The notes under the pieces were generated by a model. That model saw only the letters and a program-made list of their open reading frames with translations. It was not told the DNA's origin and ran no database searches. Both the position numbers and the translations under genes were made by a program. A stretch of DNA of 48,915 bases from JALYNX01 sp040902845 (lineage in GTDB: Bacteria; Actinomycetota; Acidimicrobiia; Spongiisociales; ZC4RG35). The stretch covers positions 1 through 48,915 of the forward strand of contig JBBDWM010000004.1 in NCBI GenBank assembly GCA_040902845.1, written 5' to 3'. Positions 41,985 through 48,915 of this stretch are shown piece after piece; the first letter of the stretch is position 1, and every line of letters begins with the position of its first letter.

Positions 41985-43370
41985 TCAGGCGATCCCGCCT
42001 TCGGTCAGCTTTTTGAAGTCGAGGGCCCTGTCCAACTCGTCGGCCGTCATCAGACCTGATTCCAACACCAGATCGCGGATGGAGCGGCCGGTGGCCAACG
42101 CTTCTTTGGCGATTCTCGCCCCGTTGTCGTAACCGATATGGGGATTGAGGGCGGTGACGATGATCGCATTCCTCTCCAGCAGAGCTCGAGCCCGATCCCG
42201 GTCAGCCTCGATGCCATCTACGCATTTAGCCCGGAAGGTGTCAGCGGCGCTAGCGAGAATCTCGATCGACTCCAGCAGGTTGTGGGCAATCAGCGGCATC
42301 ATCAGATTGAGCTCGAAGTTTCCGTTGGCCCCGCCCCAGGTGATGCTGGCGTCGTTCCCGATGACCTGGGCAGCAACCTGCATCACCATCTCGGACATCA
42401 CCGGGTTCACCTTTCCCGGCATGATCGAAGAGCCTGGCTGCAGCTCGGGAATCCGGATCTCGGCCAAACCCGAGCTGGGGCCCGAGCCGAGAAAACGGAT
42501 GTCGTTGGCGATCTTGAACAGCGAGACGGCGACCGTTTTCAGCGCACCTGAGGCCATCACGGTTGCGTCCTTGGCACCCTGCGCCTCGAAATGGTCTTCA
42601 GCCTCCCGGAACGGGTAGCCGGTGCGATCGGCCATCAAGGCGATCACCGCCGGGGCAAACCCGGATGGGGCATTTATCCCCGTCCCGACCGCAGTGCCCC
42701 CCAGGGCCAGCTCCTCCAACTCGGGAAGGACCTTGGCCAGACGCTCCGAGCCCTTGCGGATCTGAGTGGCCCAGCCTCCAAACTCCTGGCCGAGCGTCAC
42801 CGGGGTTGCATCCATGAGATGGGTCCTGCCCGACTTGACCACATCGGCGAACTCTCTGGCCTTGGCCCCGAGCGAGGCGCTCAGTCGATCCAACGCCGGA
42901 ATCAGTTGCTCGCGAAGGGCGGCGACGGCCGAGATGTGAAGCGCCGTCGGAATCACGTCGTTCGACGATTGGCCGAAGTTCACCTGATCGTTGGGATGCA
43001 CCGGATCAGCGCCGGGTGCCAACAACTCAGTGGCCCGGGTGGCGATCACCTCGTTGGCATTGGTGTTGGTGGATGTCCCCGATCCGGTCTGGAAGATGTC
43101 GAGCACGAAATGCTGGTCGAGGGCTCCGTCCATGACCTCGTCAGCCGCCTTGCGGATGGCCGCGCCCTGTTCGGCATCGAGGTGCCCGAGTTGGGATGCC
43201 ACCGTGGCCGCTGATCCCTTGAGAAGTCCGAGGGCCCAGATGAAGCGTCGTCCGAATCGAAGCCCGGATATGGGGAAATTGTCCACGGCACGCTGGGTAG
43301 AGGCTCCGTAGTATGCCTCCTGGGGGACCTCGACTTCACCCATCGAGTCACGTTCGATCCTGTGTTCCAC
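41985..43370 (-). CDS. fumC: Class II fumarate hydratase
   Basis: 461-residue TCA-cycle enzyme interconverting fumarate and malate. It has DSMGEVEVPQEAYYGASTQRA at the N-terminus, then FQTGSGTSTNTNANEV, SGRTHLMDATPVTLGQE with the catalytic-site His, and the superfamily signature GSSIMPGKVNPV. The GTG at 43370 is preceded by AAGGACAGG. It needs no Fe-S cluster, unlike class I fumarases. It sits between the two opposed suf operons. Confidence 0.96.
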   Translation of the reverse strand: MEHRIERDSMGEVEVPQEAYYGASTQRAVDNFPISGLRFGRRFIWALGLLKGSAATVASQLGHLDAEQGAAIRKAADEVMDGALDQHFVLDIFQTGSGTSTNTNANEVIATRATELLAPGADPVHPNDQVNFGQSSNDVIPTALHISAVAALREQLIPALDRLSASLGAKAREFADVVKSGRTHLMDATPVTLGQEFGGWATQIRKGSERLAKVLPELEELALGGTAVGTGINAPSGFAPAVIALMADRTGYPFREAEDHFEAQGAKDATVMASGALKTVAVSLFKIANDIRFLGSGPSSGLAEIRIPELQPGSSIMPGKVNPVMSEMVMQVAAQVIGNDASITWGGANGNFELNLMMPLIAHNLLESIEILASAADTFRAKCVDGIEADRDRARALLERNAIIVTALNPHIGYDNGARIAKEALATGRSIRDLVLESGLMTADELDRALDFKKLTEGGIA

Positions 43371-43402
43371 GCCTGTCCTTGCTCCCTTTCGAGCGTTCGA
43401 CC

Positions 43403-44500
43403 TTACGGTACCGGTCTCCGCTTCAGGAGGTGATGGGTGTCCTCGTAGAGCCGATCGAGCCGAGATTTCAAATCACCCTCACCGTCCACCGCTTCTGCCG
43501 CCAACAAGAGCAGGTCGACAAGGGCGTGGAAGTCGTCGAGGGCGATCGCCTCCAGCATCGGGGTTGCCTTTTCCGATCCGGACTCGACCTGGTCCAGGTT
43601 GCCCATGTTGTGATAGTTGCCAAGCGGGAGACACAGTCCGGCCGCCCGATATCCGTAGACCCCGAAAGCTGTCGCCTCACACGATCCGCCCGCCATCAGC
43701 TGGCGTTGATGGGGCAGACCTCGCGCCACGGCGGCCCAACTGATCAGATTGGTCATCTCCTGGTCGAAGACGCTCGATGCGTCTCCCACCCTGATCACCG
43801 GGCCCGATCCAATTGGAGTCTGTGTGGAGGCCCGTGAAGCCTCGATCGAAAGGAGACGGGTGTCCTCAGCGACGGTCCCGACCTTGGCGGCGTGAATCGC
43901 CCCCACGAAACCGATCTCCTCTGCTCTGGTGAGAAGAACCCCAAAATGCCGAAGCCCAGCCCTGCCCCGAGCCCGGTCGAGCGCCGCCAGCGCCGCGGCA
44001 GCACCGGCGAGGTCGTCACAGGCGGGTGCCGAGAATTCGCCTGACCTGGGTGGATGCCTTGGGAACGCCCAGCGGGCTACGTCTCCGGATCGAACTACAC
44101 CAGCACCGGCGACCCGAATCACACCAGTCGCGGCGTCGGGGTCGTGAGCCACCACCGAGCCCCTGACAGGATCCTGGGTCGTGACGAACTCCACCCTGGC
44201 CCGCTCGAAGTACTCGGGCCGGACACCGCCTCGGAATTCGTAGGTGGCATCGCGACCCTCGACCGAAGTGACCACAAAGGCCGGGTGATCCATGTGCGCC
44301 ACCGCCACCACCGCAGGTCTGGTCCGGCGGCCTTGCTGTGTGATCAGAAGATTTCCTCCTGAGTCAGTGGTGACCCTGAGATCGCTGCGTCGTTTTGCCC
44401 AAGCTCGGACCCAGCTGATCACCGCATCCTCACGCCCTGACGCGGTAGGCAGATTGGTGAGGGAAGACAGCCAACTCTCAGTAGTTGACCGGTTGGCCAT
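43403..44500 (-). CDS. M42-like metallopeptidase
   Basis: 365 residues. Metal-site motifs are AHMDHPAFVV (His, Asp), PACDDLAGAAAAL (bridging Asp), TRAEEIGFVGAIHAA (catalytic and metal Glu pair), LLSIEAS, and a late His in YHNMGNLD. The order matches M42/M20 aminopeptidases with an inserted beta-barrel at about 90-150. The substrate is probably short peptides. Six bases separate it from the downstream end of the minus-strand sufC, so it may be read from the sufD promoter. Confidence 0.85.
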   Translation of the reverse strand: MANRSTTESWLSSLTNLPTASGREDAVISWVRAWAKRRSDLRVTTDSGGNLLITQQGRRTRPAVVAVAHMDHPAFVVTSVEGRDATYEFRGGVRPEYFERARVEFVTTQDPVRGSVVAHDPDAATGVIRVAGAGVVRSGDVARWAFPRHPPRSGEFSAPACDDLAGAAAALAALDRARGRAGLRHFGVLLTRAEEIGFVGAIHAAKVGTVAEDTRLLSIEASRASTQTPIGSGPVIRVGDASSVFDQEMTNLISWAAVARGLPHQRQLMAGGSCEATAFGVYGYRAAGLCLPLGNYHNMGNLDQVESGSEKATPMLEAIALDDFHALVDLLLLAAEAVDGEGDLKSRLDRLYEDTHHLLKRRPVP

Positions 44501-44506
44501 ACCCGT

Positions 44507-45307
44507 TCACACGTCGAAGGGGGTGTCGGTGAAGAAGTCGGCAGCCTTGCGCACCGGTTCGCCGGTGGCCCGCTGGATGCCGAGACGGTCCCGCACCGAC
44601 TCGTAACCGCCGCTGTCCAGTTCCTCGGCCAGTTCGGCCCCACCGGAGGCGACGATGCGACCGTCGATCATCACGTGGATTCGATCGGGCATCAGATAAC
44701 GGAGGATTCGGCTGTAGTGGGTGATCATCACCACTCCCAGGTCGGGGGAACGCATCTGTTCAACTGCCTCGGACACTTGCCGGACGGCGTCGATGTCCAA
44801 GCCCGAGTCGATCTCGTCGAGCAGGGCAAGCTTGGGGCGAAGCACCGCCATTTGGAATATCTCCGACCGCTTCTTCTCCCCACCCGACAGGTCGTTGTTG
44901 AGGGAACGGTCGAGGAATCGGGTGGTGTCGAACCGCTCTGCCTCGTCCTGGATCCGCTTTGCGGCTTCCTCGGGGTCGACTCCACGCTCGTCGGACGCCT
45001 CCAGCAGGAATTCCCTCAGGCGGACGCCGGGCACCTCGGTGGGGTACTGGAAGCTCTGAAGCAGACCGAGTCGGGACCGCTCGTCGACACTCAATGAGAA
45101 CAGGTCGACATCATCCAAAGTCGCCGAGCCGGCCACCTCGTACCCGGACTTCCCCGTCAGCACATGGCACAACGTCGATTTGCCCGACCCGTTGGGGCCC
45201 ATGATGGCGTGGATCTCCCCATACGGAACCTCGAGATCGAGGTCCTCGAGGATCTTCTTGCCGGCCACCGCAGCCGATAGCCCCTTGATGCGCAACGCCG
45301 AGGTCAT
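44507..45307 (-). CDS. sufC: Fe-S cluster assembly ATPase SufC, minus-strand copy
   Basis: 266 residues. Walker A MGPNGSGKST, LLQSFQYPTEVPGV, signature DLSGGEKKRSEIFQMA, Walker B ALLDEIDSGLDIDAV, and MITHYSR mark it as SufC. Compared with the copy at 39406 it has a different N-terminus and a 20-residue C-terminal extension. It overlaps the Rieske gene (ATGA) and lies downstream of sufD, the usual partner. Having two sufC genes about 5 kb apart is unusual. Confidence 0.93.
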   Translation of the reverse strand: MTSALRIKGLSAAVAGKKILEDLDLEVPYGEIHAIMGPNGSGKSTLCHVLTGKSGYEVAGSATLDDVDLFSLSVDERSRLGLLQSFQYPTEVPGVRLREFLLEASDERGVDPEEAAKRIQDEAERFDTTRFLDRSLNNDLSGGEKKRSEIFQMAVLRPKLALLDEIDSGLDIDAVRQVSEAVEQMRSPDLGVVMITHYSRILRYLMPDRIHVMIDGRIVASGGAELAEELDSGGYESVRDRLGIQRATGEPVRKAADFFTDTPFDV

Positions 45308-45615
45308 TCGTCCTCCACGAACAAATACACGTTCCCGTCCTCGATCTTGACCTCATAGACCGGAACCGGCCTCGTGGCCGGCAGTGACAACGGCTCGCCG
45401 GTCCTTAGGTCGAACTCGGAGCCATGACGGGGGCACTCCACATCCGTGCCGTAGACCTCGCCCTCCGCCAACGACGCCTCGGCATGCGAGCAACGATCGG
45501 CGATGGCGAACACTTCGTCGGCCACCCGGAACACGGCGATTCTGGTTTCTCCGACCGTCACCCTTGTCCCCCGGTCCCGGGGAAGGGTGTCAAGGGCGCC
45601 GAGCTCGACCTTCAT
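45304..45615 (-). CDS. Rieske-type [2Fe-2S] ferredoxin
   Basis: 103-residue BphF/NirD-like Rieske protein. The cluster ligands are Cys42 and His44 (RCSHAEASLAEG) and Cys61 and His64 (ECPRHGSEFDL). No signal peptide, so it is cytoplasmic. Overlaps of four bases tie it between sufD and sufC, an arrangement seen in several actinobacterial suf operons, where it may serve as electron donor or cluster carrier. Confidence 0.93.
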   Translation of the reverse strand: MKVELGALDTLPRDRGTRVTVGETRIAVFRVADEVFAIADRCSHAEASLAEGEVYGTDVECPRHGSEFDLRTGEPLSLPATRPVPVYEVKIEDGNVYLFVEDE

Positions 45616-46874
45616 GCCACTCGACCCTCCTCCTGGGCCGAAACGAACCTTCGGAAAACCTCTTCGGACACCGGGCCGCCAACTGCCTCAATGGGGAGCC
45701 GGTCGATCACTTCCTGGAAGAACCCTCTGATCAGCAATCTCTCGGCTCGGATTCGGGTCAGCCCGCGGCTTTGTAGGTAGTAGAGATGCTCCTGCTCGAG
45801 TGGCCCCACCGACGAGGCGTGACCGCAGACCACGTCATTGCAGAGGATCTCGAGGTTGGGCACCGATTGGGCCTTGGCGTTCTCGGAGAGCACCAGGTTT
45901 CGATTGGTCTCGAACGTCGACGTGCCCCTTGCGTCTTTCTCGATGCGAAGGAGGCCGGTGAAGACACTCTGGGCGTCGTCCTCGACCGCTCCCTTGAGAA
46001 ACACATCGGAGGTCGTGCTCTTTCCCTCGTGGGTGATGACCATCCGATAGTCGAGGGTCTGCTCGCCTTCCCCAAAGTAGAGCCCGACCACCTCCGAAGA
46101 GGAGCCGTCCCCAATCAGTCTCACCCCGAGGTCGAGCCGCGCCAGCTTGGCGCCCAGCCCGACCTCGCCGATCCGGGCGGTGGCGTCACGGCCCAGTGTC
46201 ACCCGCTGGTGGACGACGGAGGTGGCGGCGTGATCCAGACCTTGGACTGCCAGATATCGAAGCCGGCCACCCGCGGCAACATCCAGATCGATCTCGGGCG
46301 CCATGAGCAATCTGGCGCTCTCCGCAGACCGGTAGACCACAAGGACACTGGCCTCGGCGTTCTCACCAACCCGAACTACGACATGGGGAAACGAGGCCGA
46401 TCCCTCGGTAGCGCCCTGGATCTCGACGACCAAAGGGTCTGACATCACCGATCCCCTCGGGATCTCGATCAGGACGCCGTCGGTTGAGAAGGCGGCGTGG
46501 GCTGCGGTCAGCTTGTTGTGATCGACCGGGACAAACCCTCCGAGACCGGGGTCGTCATCCATCTCGCCGAATCGCCGAACCAGGTCAGCTTCCGACGATG
46601 CTTCGATGACGGCGCCGTCAACGATTAGCACCCGCCCCGAGGTCTGACCGACCGAGGTGAGAAAGGGGCCGGCCCCAAGCGGGGCGCCCGGCTCGTCGAC
46701 TGCGGCCAGGCTGGAAAAGGGCGTGTCGAACTCGACGTAGCGCCAGTCTTCTTCGGCGCCGGTCGGCTCCTCCAGTGCATTGAAAACGAGATGGGCGGCC
46801 AGCATCTGGTCCCGCCGCCACGGCGGGGCGACGGCGATCAGCTTCTCGAGATTGTCGGAGTCGAACGAAGGCAA
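45612..46874 (-). CDS. sufD: Fe-S cluster assembly protein SufD
   Basis: 420 residues of the SufB/SufD beta-helix family: EDWRYVEFDTPFSSL near the N-terminus, VVYRSAESARLLMAPEIDLDVAAG, DLGVRLIGDGSSSEVVGLYFGEGEQTLDYR and the C-terminal NLEILCNDVVCGHASSVGPLE with LLIRGFFQEVIDRL. The single ILCNDVVCGH motif and short length indicate SufD rather than SufB. The TTG at 46874 has GGAGAGG upstream. It has its own promoter, so sufB is not simply missing from the start of this operon. Confidence 0.92.
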   Translation of the reverse strand: MPSFDSDNLEKLIAVAPPWRRDQMLAAHLVFNALEEPTGAEEDWRYVEFDTPFSSLAAVDEPGAPLGAGPFLTSVGQTSGRVLIVDGAVIEASSEADLVRRFGEMDDDPGLGGFVPVDHNKLTAAHAAFSTDGVLIEIPRGSVMSDPLVVEIQGATEGSASFPHVVVRVGENAEASVLVVYRSAESARLLMAPEIDLDVAAGGRLRYLAVQGLDHAATSVVHQRVTLGRDATARIGEVGLGAKLARLDLGVRLIGDGSSSEVVGLYFGEGEQTLDYRMVITHEGKSTTSDVFLKGAVEDDAQSVFTGLLRIEKDARGTSTFETNRNLVLSENAKAQSVPNLEILCNDVVCGHASSVGPLEQEHLYYLQSRGLTRIRAERLLIRGFFQEVIDRLPIEAVGGPVSEEVFRRFVSAQEEGRVA

Positions 46875-46900
46875 GGACCTCTCCGGGTGGGACCCTGCGG

Positions 46901-46930
46901 ATCGTATTTCACCTATGGCGCTAGTGCCAA
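46901..46930 (-). promoter_or_regulatory. Promoter of the sufD-Rieske-sufC operon
   Basis: On the minus strand TTGGCA (46930-46925) and TACGAT (46906-46901) are separated by 18 bases, a good sigma-70-type pair. Transcription would begin near 46895, about 20 bases before the TTG of sufD, with the GGAGAGG site in the leader. The -35 abuts the stop codon of the upstream gene, so the operon starts here. Confidence 0.6.
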
Positions 46931-48394
46931 TTATTCAGCGGGCCCAAGTGCGTCGGTGGTCACGTTCGACGCCGCATTCCACAGCATCCAGCCCAACCCG
47001 TACTGCTCTGCGGAGTCGATCTGCGCCCTCACCTGATCGGAGGTGTACCCGAAGTCCTGTAGCCAGGGGCGAACTACGACATTTCGCGGCATCCGCTCGA
47101 GACCGTCCCCGAGGGCGTTGGTCACCATCGGGCCGGGATGGTCGTTGGGAACATCGAATCCGTACCAACCCGGGTCGTAATGCGACGGGTAAACCATCGG
47201 TGAGGCGACGTCGACGATCTGGAGGATGTCCGGCCAACGTTGGCCGATGCCACCGTCGTCCTCGGCTCCGGTCGTGAACCCGAAGACGTCGGCTCCGACC
47301 GCACAACCCATCGGGTGGAGCAGGGCGATCGCCTCCTCGAAGAAGGAGGTGATCGTGGCGATTCTCACTTCTTGGGTCACACCCCCATCGAACACCGCCG
47401 TGTCCGATCGCTGGTCGGGGAAACGGACGTAGTCGAACTGGATTTCGTCGACTCCCATGGCGCAGGCCTCTTCGGCGAGGCCCAGGGCATAGGCGCGGGC
47501 TTCGAGGTCGGTCGGATCGAGAAAGTACTGGCCCCGTGACTCGAAAGGGGAGTCGGTTGCCGAATCCCACACCGCCATCGAAGGCTTCAGTATGGCGGCG
47601 GTCGGATCGTTGAAGATCACCAAACGCCCGATCAGATAGAGCCCGGCCTCCTCGGCCCGCCTCGACACCTCATTAAGGTCGTAGAGGTTCCTGATTGCGC
47701 CGACCTCATTTGCAGTCGGGTTCTGGCTGTTGTACGAGACCAGGCCGGTTTCGTCTTTGAGGTCGAGCATGAGGGCGTTGAGCTCGGTGGTCTCCGCCAT
47801 CTCGATGTAGGTGTCGAGATTCTCGGCGGCTGCCTCGCCCGTGATGTGCACGGCGCGGGCCGTGAACGGCAAAAGCTCCACGCTGGCCTCACCCGGACCA
47901 CCGTCCCAGACAAAGCTGGTGTCGATCCAGGCCGGACGGGTCACCAGAATCGGCCCCGGTTCAGCGCCACGGATGGTGAATTCCCCTTCGTCGTCGCTCA
48001 CACCGCTCGCTGGGCCGGCGACCACATGCGCCGACTCAACAGGCACTCCGGCAGCGTCGACAACCATCCCCCTGAGAATCCTTGCCTTGAGAACGGCGTC
48101 GACCATCCCCTCGGGACGCTCGGCGACGGTTAGCTGGAATGAGACGTGGCCGGGAGCGCTCACCCCGAGGACAGTTTTCGACGAATTCCACTCCATCTCG
48201 ATCAAACCGTCGGCGGCACTGGTGCCGACCTGACTCCCGTCGACTTCGACAAATGCAGACGCCACCGGCGCACCGGCATCGTCGAGTACACGCAACGTGT
48301 AGGGAGTGGCTCGACCGAGCAGTGACCATCCAGCCCACACTGCCCAGACGATTGTGAACGCCACCAGCAAACGGAACTGGGTTCGGCGAGACAC
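46931..48394 (-). CDS. Membrane-anchored putative glycoside hydrolase, DUF4015-like
   Basis: 487 residues. One N-terminal transmembrane helix (about 8-27) is followed by two carboxypeptidase-regulatory-like beta domains (about 30-105 and 105-170, each with VxDxxGxPVxxAxV). A TIM-barrel domain follows: NALMLDLKDETGLVSYNS, GLYLIGRLVIFND, EIQFDYVRFPD, VGADVFGFTT and VASPMVYPSHYDPG, the pattern of DUF4015 glycoside hydrolases with acidic residues at strand ends. It is probably outside the membrane, acting on surface glycan. The start is GTG at 48394 without a clear binding site. Confidence 0.87.
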   Translation of the reverse strand: MSRRTQFRLLVAFTIVWAVWAGWSLLGRATPYTLRVLDDAGAPVASAFVEVDGSQVGTSAADGLIEMEWNSSKTVLGVSAPGHVSFQLTVAERPEGMVDAVLKARILRGMVVDAAGVPVESAHVVAGPASGVSDDEGEFTIRGAEPGPILVTRPAWIDTSFVWDGGPGEASVELLPFTARAVHITGEAAAENLDTYIEMAETTELNALMLDLKDETGLVSYNSQNPTANEVGAIRNLYDLNEVSRRAEEAGLYLIGRLVIFNDPTAAILKPSMAVWDSATDSPFESRGQYFLDPTDLEARAYALGLAEEACAMGVDEIQFDYVRFPDQRSDTAVFDGGVTQEVRIATITSFFEEAIALLHPMGCAVGADVFGFTTGAEDDGGIGQRWPDILQIVDVASPMVYPSHYDPGWYGFDVPNDHPGPMVTNALGDGLERMPRNVVVRPWLQDFGYTSDQVRAQIDSAEQYGLGWMLWNAASNVTTDALGPAE

Positions 48395-48472
48395 TGAGAA
48401 GCGGAGGTTACCCAGGGCAAATCGGTAAGCCGCGATTTTGGTTTGCCAGATTCAGCCAGGAGGGTTAGTTTT

Positions 48473-48501
48473 CAACAGGGGTTGTTGAGGAGGTCAGATT
48501 G
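48473..48501 (+). promoter_or_regulatory. Ribosome binding site and short hairpin before the sigma factor start
   Basis: GAGGAGG at 48487-48493 lies five bases before TTG at 48499, an unusually strong site that decides the start. Immediately upstream CAACA (48473-48477) can pair with TGTTG (48483-48487), loop GGGGT, so that folding would touch the first base of the site. Confidence 0.5.
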
Positions 48502-48915
48502 GGGAAGCCCATAAGGGCCAGTGATGCAAGACCGGAGCGGGGCTCAGGCCCCGGTGACACCGTGGGCCTGTATCTAGATGAGGTATCCGCACACCTCCTT
48601 CTGACTGCCGAGGATGAGGTCCATCTCGCCCGTTCCATGGAGCGGGGCAAGAAAGCAAGATCCCTGCTCGAATCTGGCGATTATCAGCCTTCGGAGCGAC
48701 CCCAACTGATGCGGCTCATCGCCGAGGGCGAAGAGGCCAAGATGACTTTCATCCGCTCCAATCTGCGGCTGGTCATCTCCATTGCCAAGCGCTACACCGG
48801 ACGCGGTCTGGATCTCCTCGACCTCATCCAGGAGGGCAATCTCGGACTGATTCGTGCTGTGGAGAAGTTCGACTGGCGCAAGGGCTTCAAGTTCTCCACC
48901 TACGCCACCTGGTGG
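48499..48915 (+). CDS. Sigma-70 family RNA polymerase sigma factor (partial, 5' part)
   Basis: 139 codons are visible before the window ends. The TTG at 48499 is the only start with a good ribosome binding site. After a 20-residue basic tail comes region 1.2 (DTVGLYLDEVSAHLLLTAEDEVHLARSMERG), then regions 2.1-2.3: MTFIRSNLRLVISIAKRY, GLDLLDLIQEGNLGLIRAVEKFD and KGFKFSTYATWW, the core polymerase-binding and promoter-melting segment. Having region 1.2 places it among group 1 or 2 (principal-like) sigma factors, not ECF. The DNA-contacting regions 2.4 to 4 lie outside. Confidence 0.93.
   Translation, partial: MGKPIRASDARPERGSGPGDTVGLYLDEVSAHLLLTAEDEVHLARSMERGKKARSLLESGDYQPSERPQLMRLIAEGEEAKMTFIRSNLRLVISIAKRYTGRGLDLLDLIQEGNLGLIRAVEKFDWRKGFKFSTYATWW

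Overview
The window is high-GC bacterial DNA from an actinobacterial lineage, most likely an uncultured Acidimicrobiia-type organism recovered as a metagenome scaffold. The lineage call is inference. It rests on two luciferase-like (F420-type) oxidoreductases, a close FadE5-like acyl-CoA dehydrogenase, VapBC modules, a SufU-type Suf system, many GTG/TTG starts in 1-10 bp stop/start overlaps, several probably leaderless genes, and secreted proteins with DxDGDGxD repeat tails. Two 10-N gaps flanked by G or C homopolymers (35805-35814, 41929-41938) mark assembly joins.

Positions 1-25602 form a cell-surface region. A two-domain glycosyltransferase is followed by an overlapping rfbB-rfbA-rfbD-glycosyltransferase operon for dTDP-L-rhamnose; rfbC is not present. 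Next come a minus-strand UDP-GlcNAc 2-epimerase with a glycosyltransferase, a membrane GT2, and a minus-strand Wzm/Wzt ABC exporter with an ExoA-like GT2. A methyltransferase, a VapBC pair, a polytopic membrane protein, a secreted G8/beta-helix protein with repeat tail, and a second VapBC pair follow. From 25602 down to 19003 a probable minus-strand operon encodes a MauE-like membrane protein, a Tat-exported MauA-like Cys-rich protein with repeat tail, a membrane thioredoxin-like protein, a small unknown protein, an M15-type peptidase with repeat tail, and a glycosyltransferase. Three unrelated N-terminal domains thus share one C-terminal repeat cassette. I consider this the most novel part of the window.

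Positions 25699-35750 are metabolic: an M24 peptidase, then lpdA-E2-lipBA, in which lipoyl transferase (LipB) and lipoyl synthase (LipA) are one polypeptide. A small membrane peptide coupled to an alpha/beta hydrolase, a three-gene operon with a zinc-ribbon protein, and a FadE5-like dehydrogenase divergent from a TetR regulator complete this part.

Positions 35871-39230 hold a tightly overlapped set: LLM oxidoreductase, prephenate dehydrogenase, LLM oxidoreductase, YbaK-type deacylase. Iron-sulfur assembly follows in two opposed operons, sufC-sufS-sufU on plus and sufD-Rieske-sufC on minus, separated by fumC and an M42-type peptidase. There are two sufC genes and no sufB. The window closes with a DUF4015-like glycoside hydrolase and the start of a sigma-70 gene. 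Intergenic DNA carries short-repeat hairpins, including a perfect 24-bp inverted repeat at 39301-39352. I saw no tRNA, rRNA, CRISPR array or insertion sequence.
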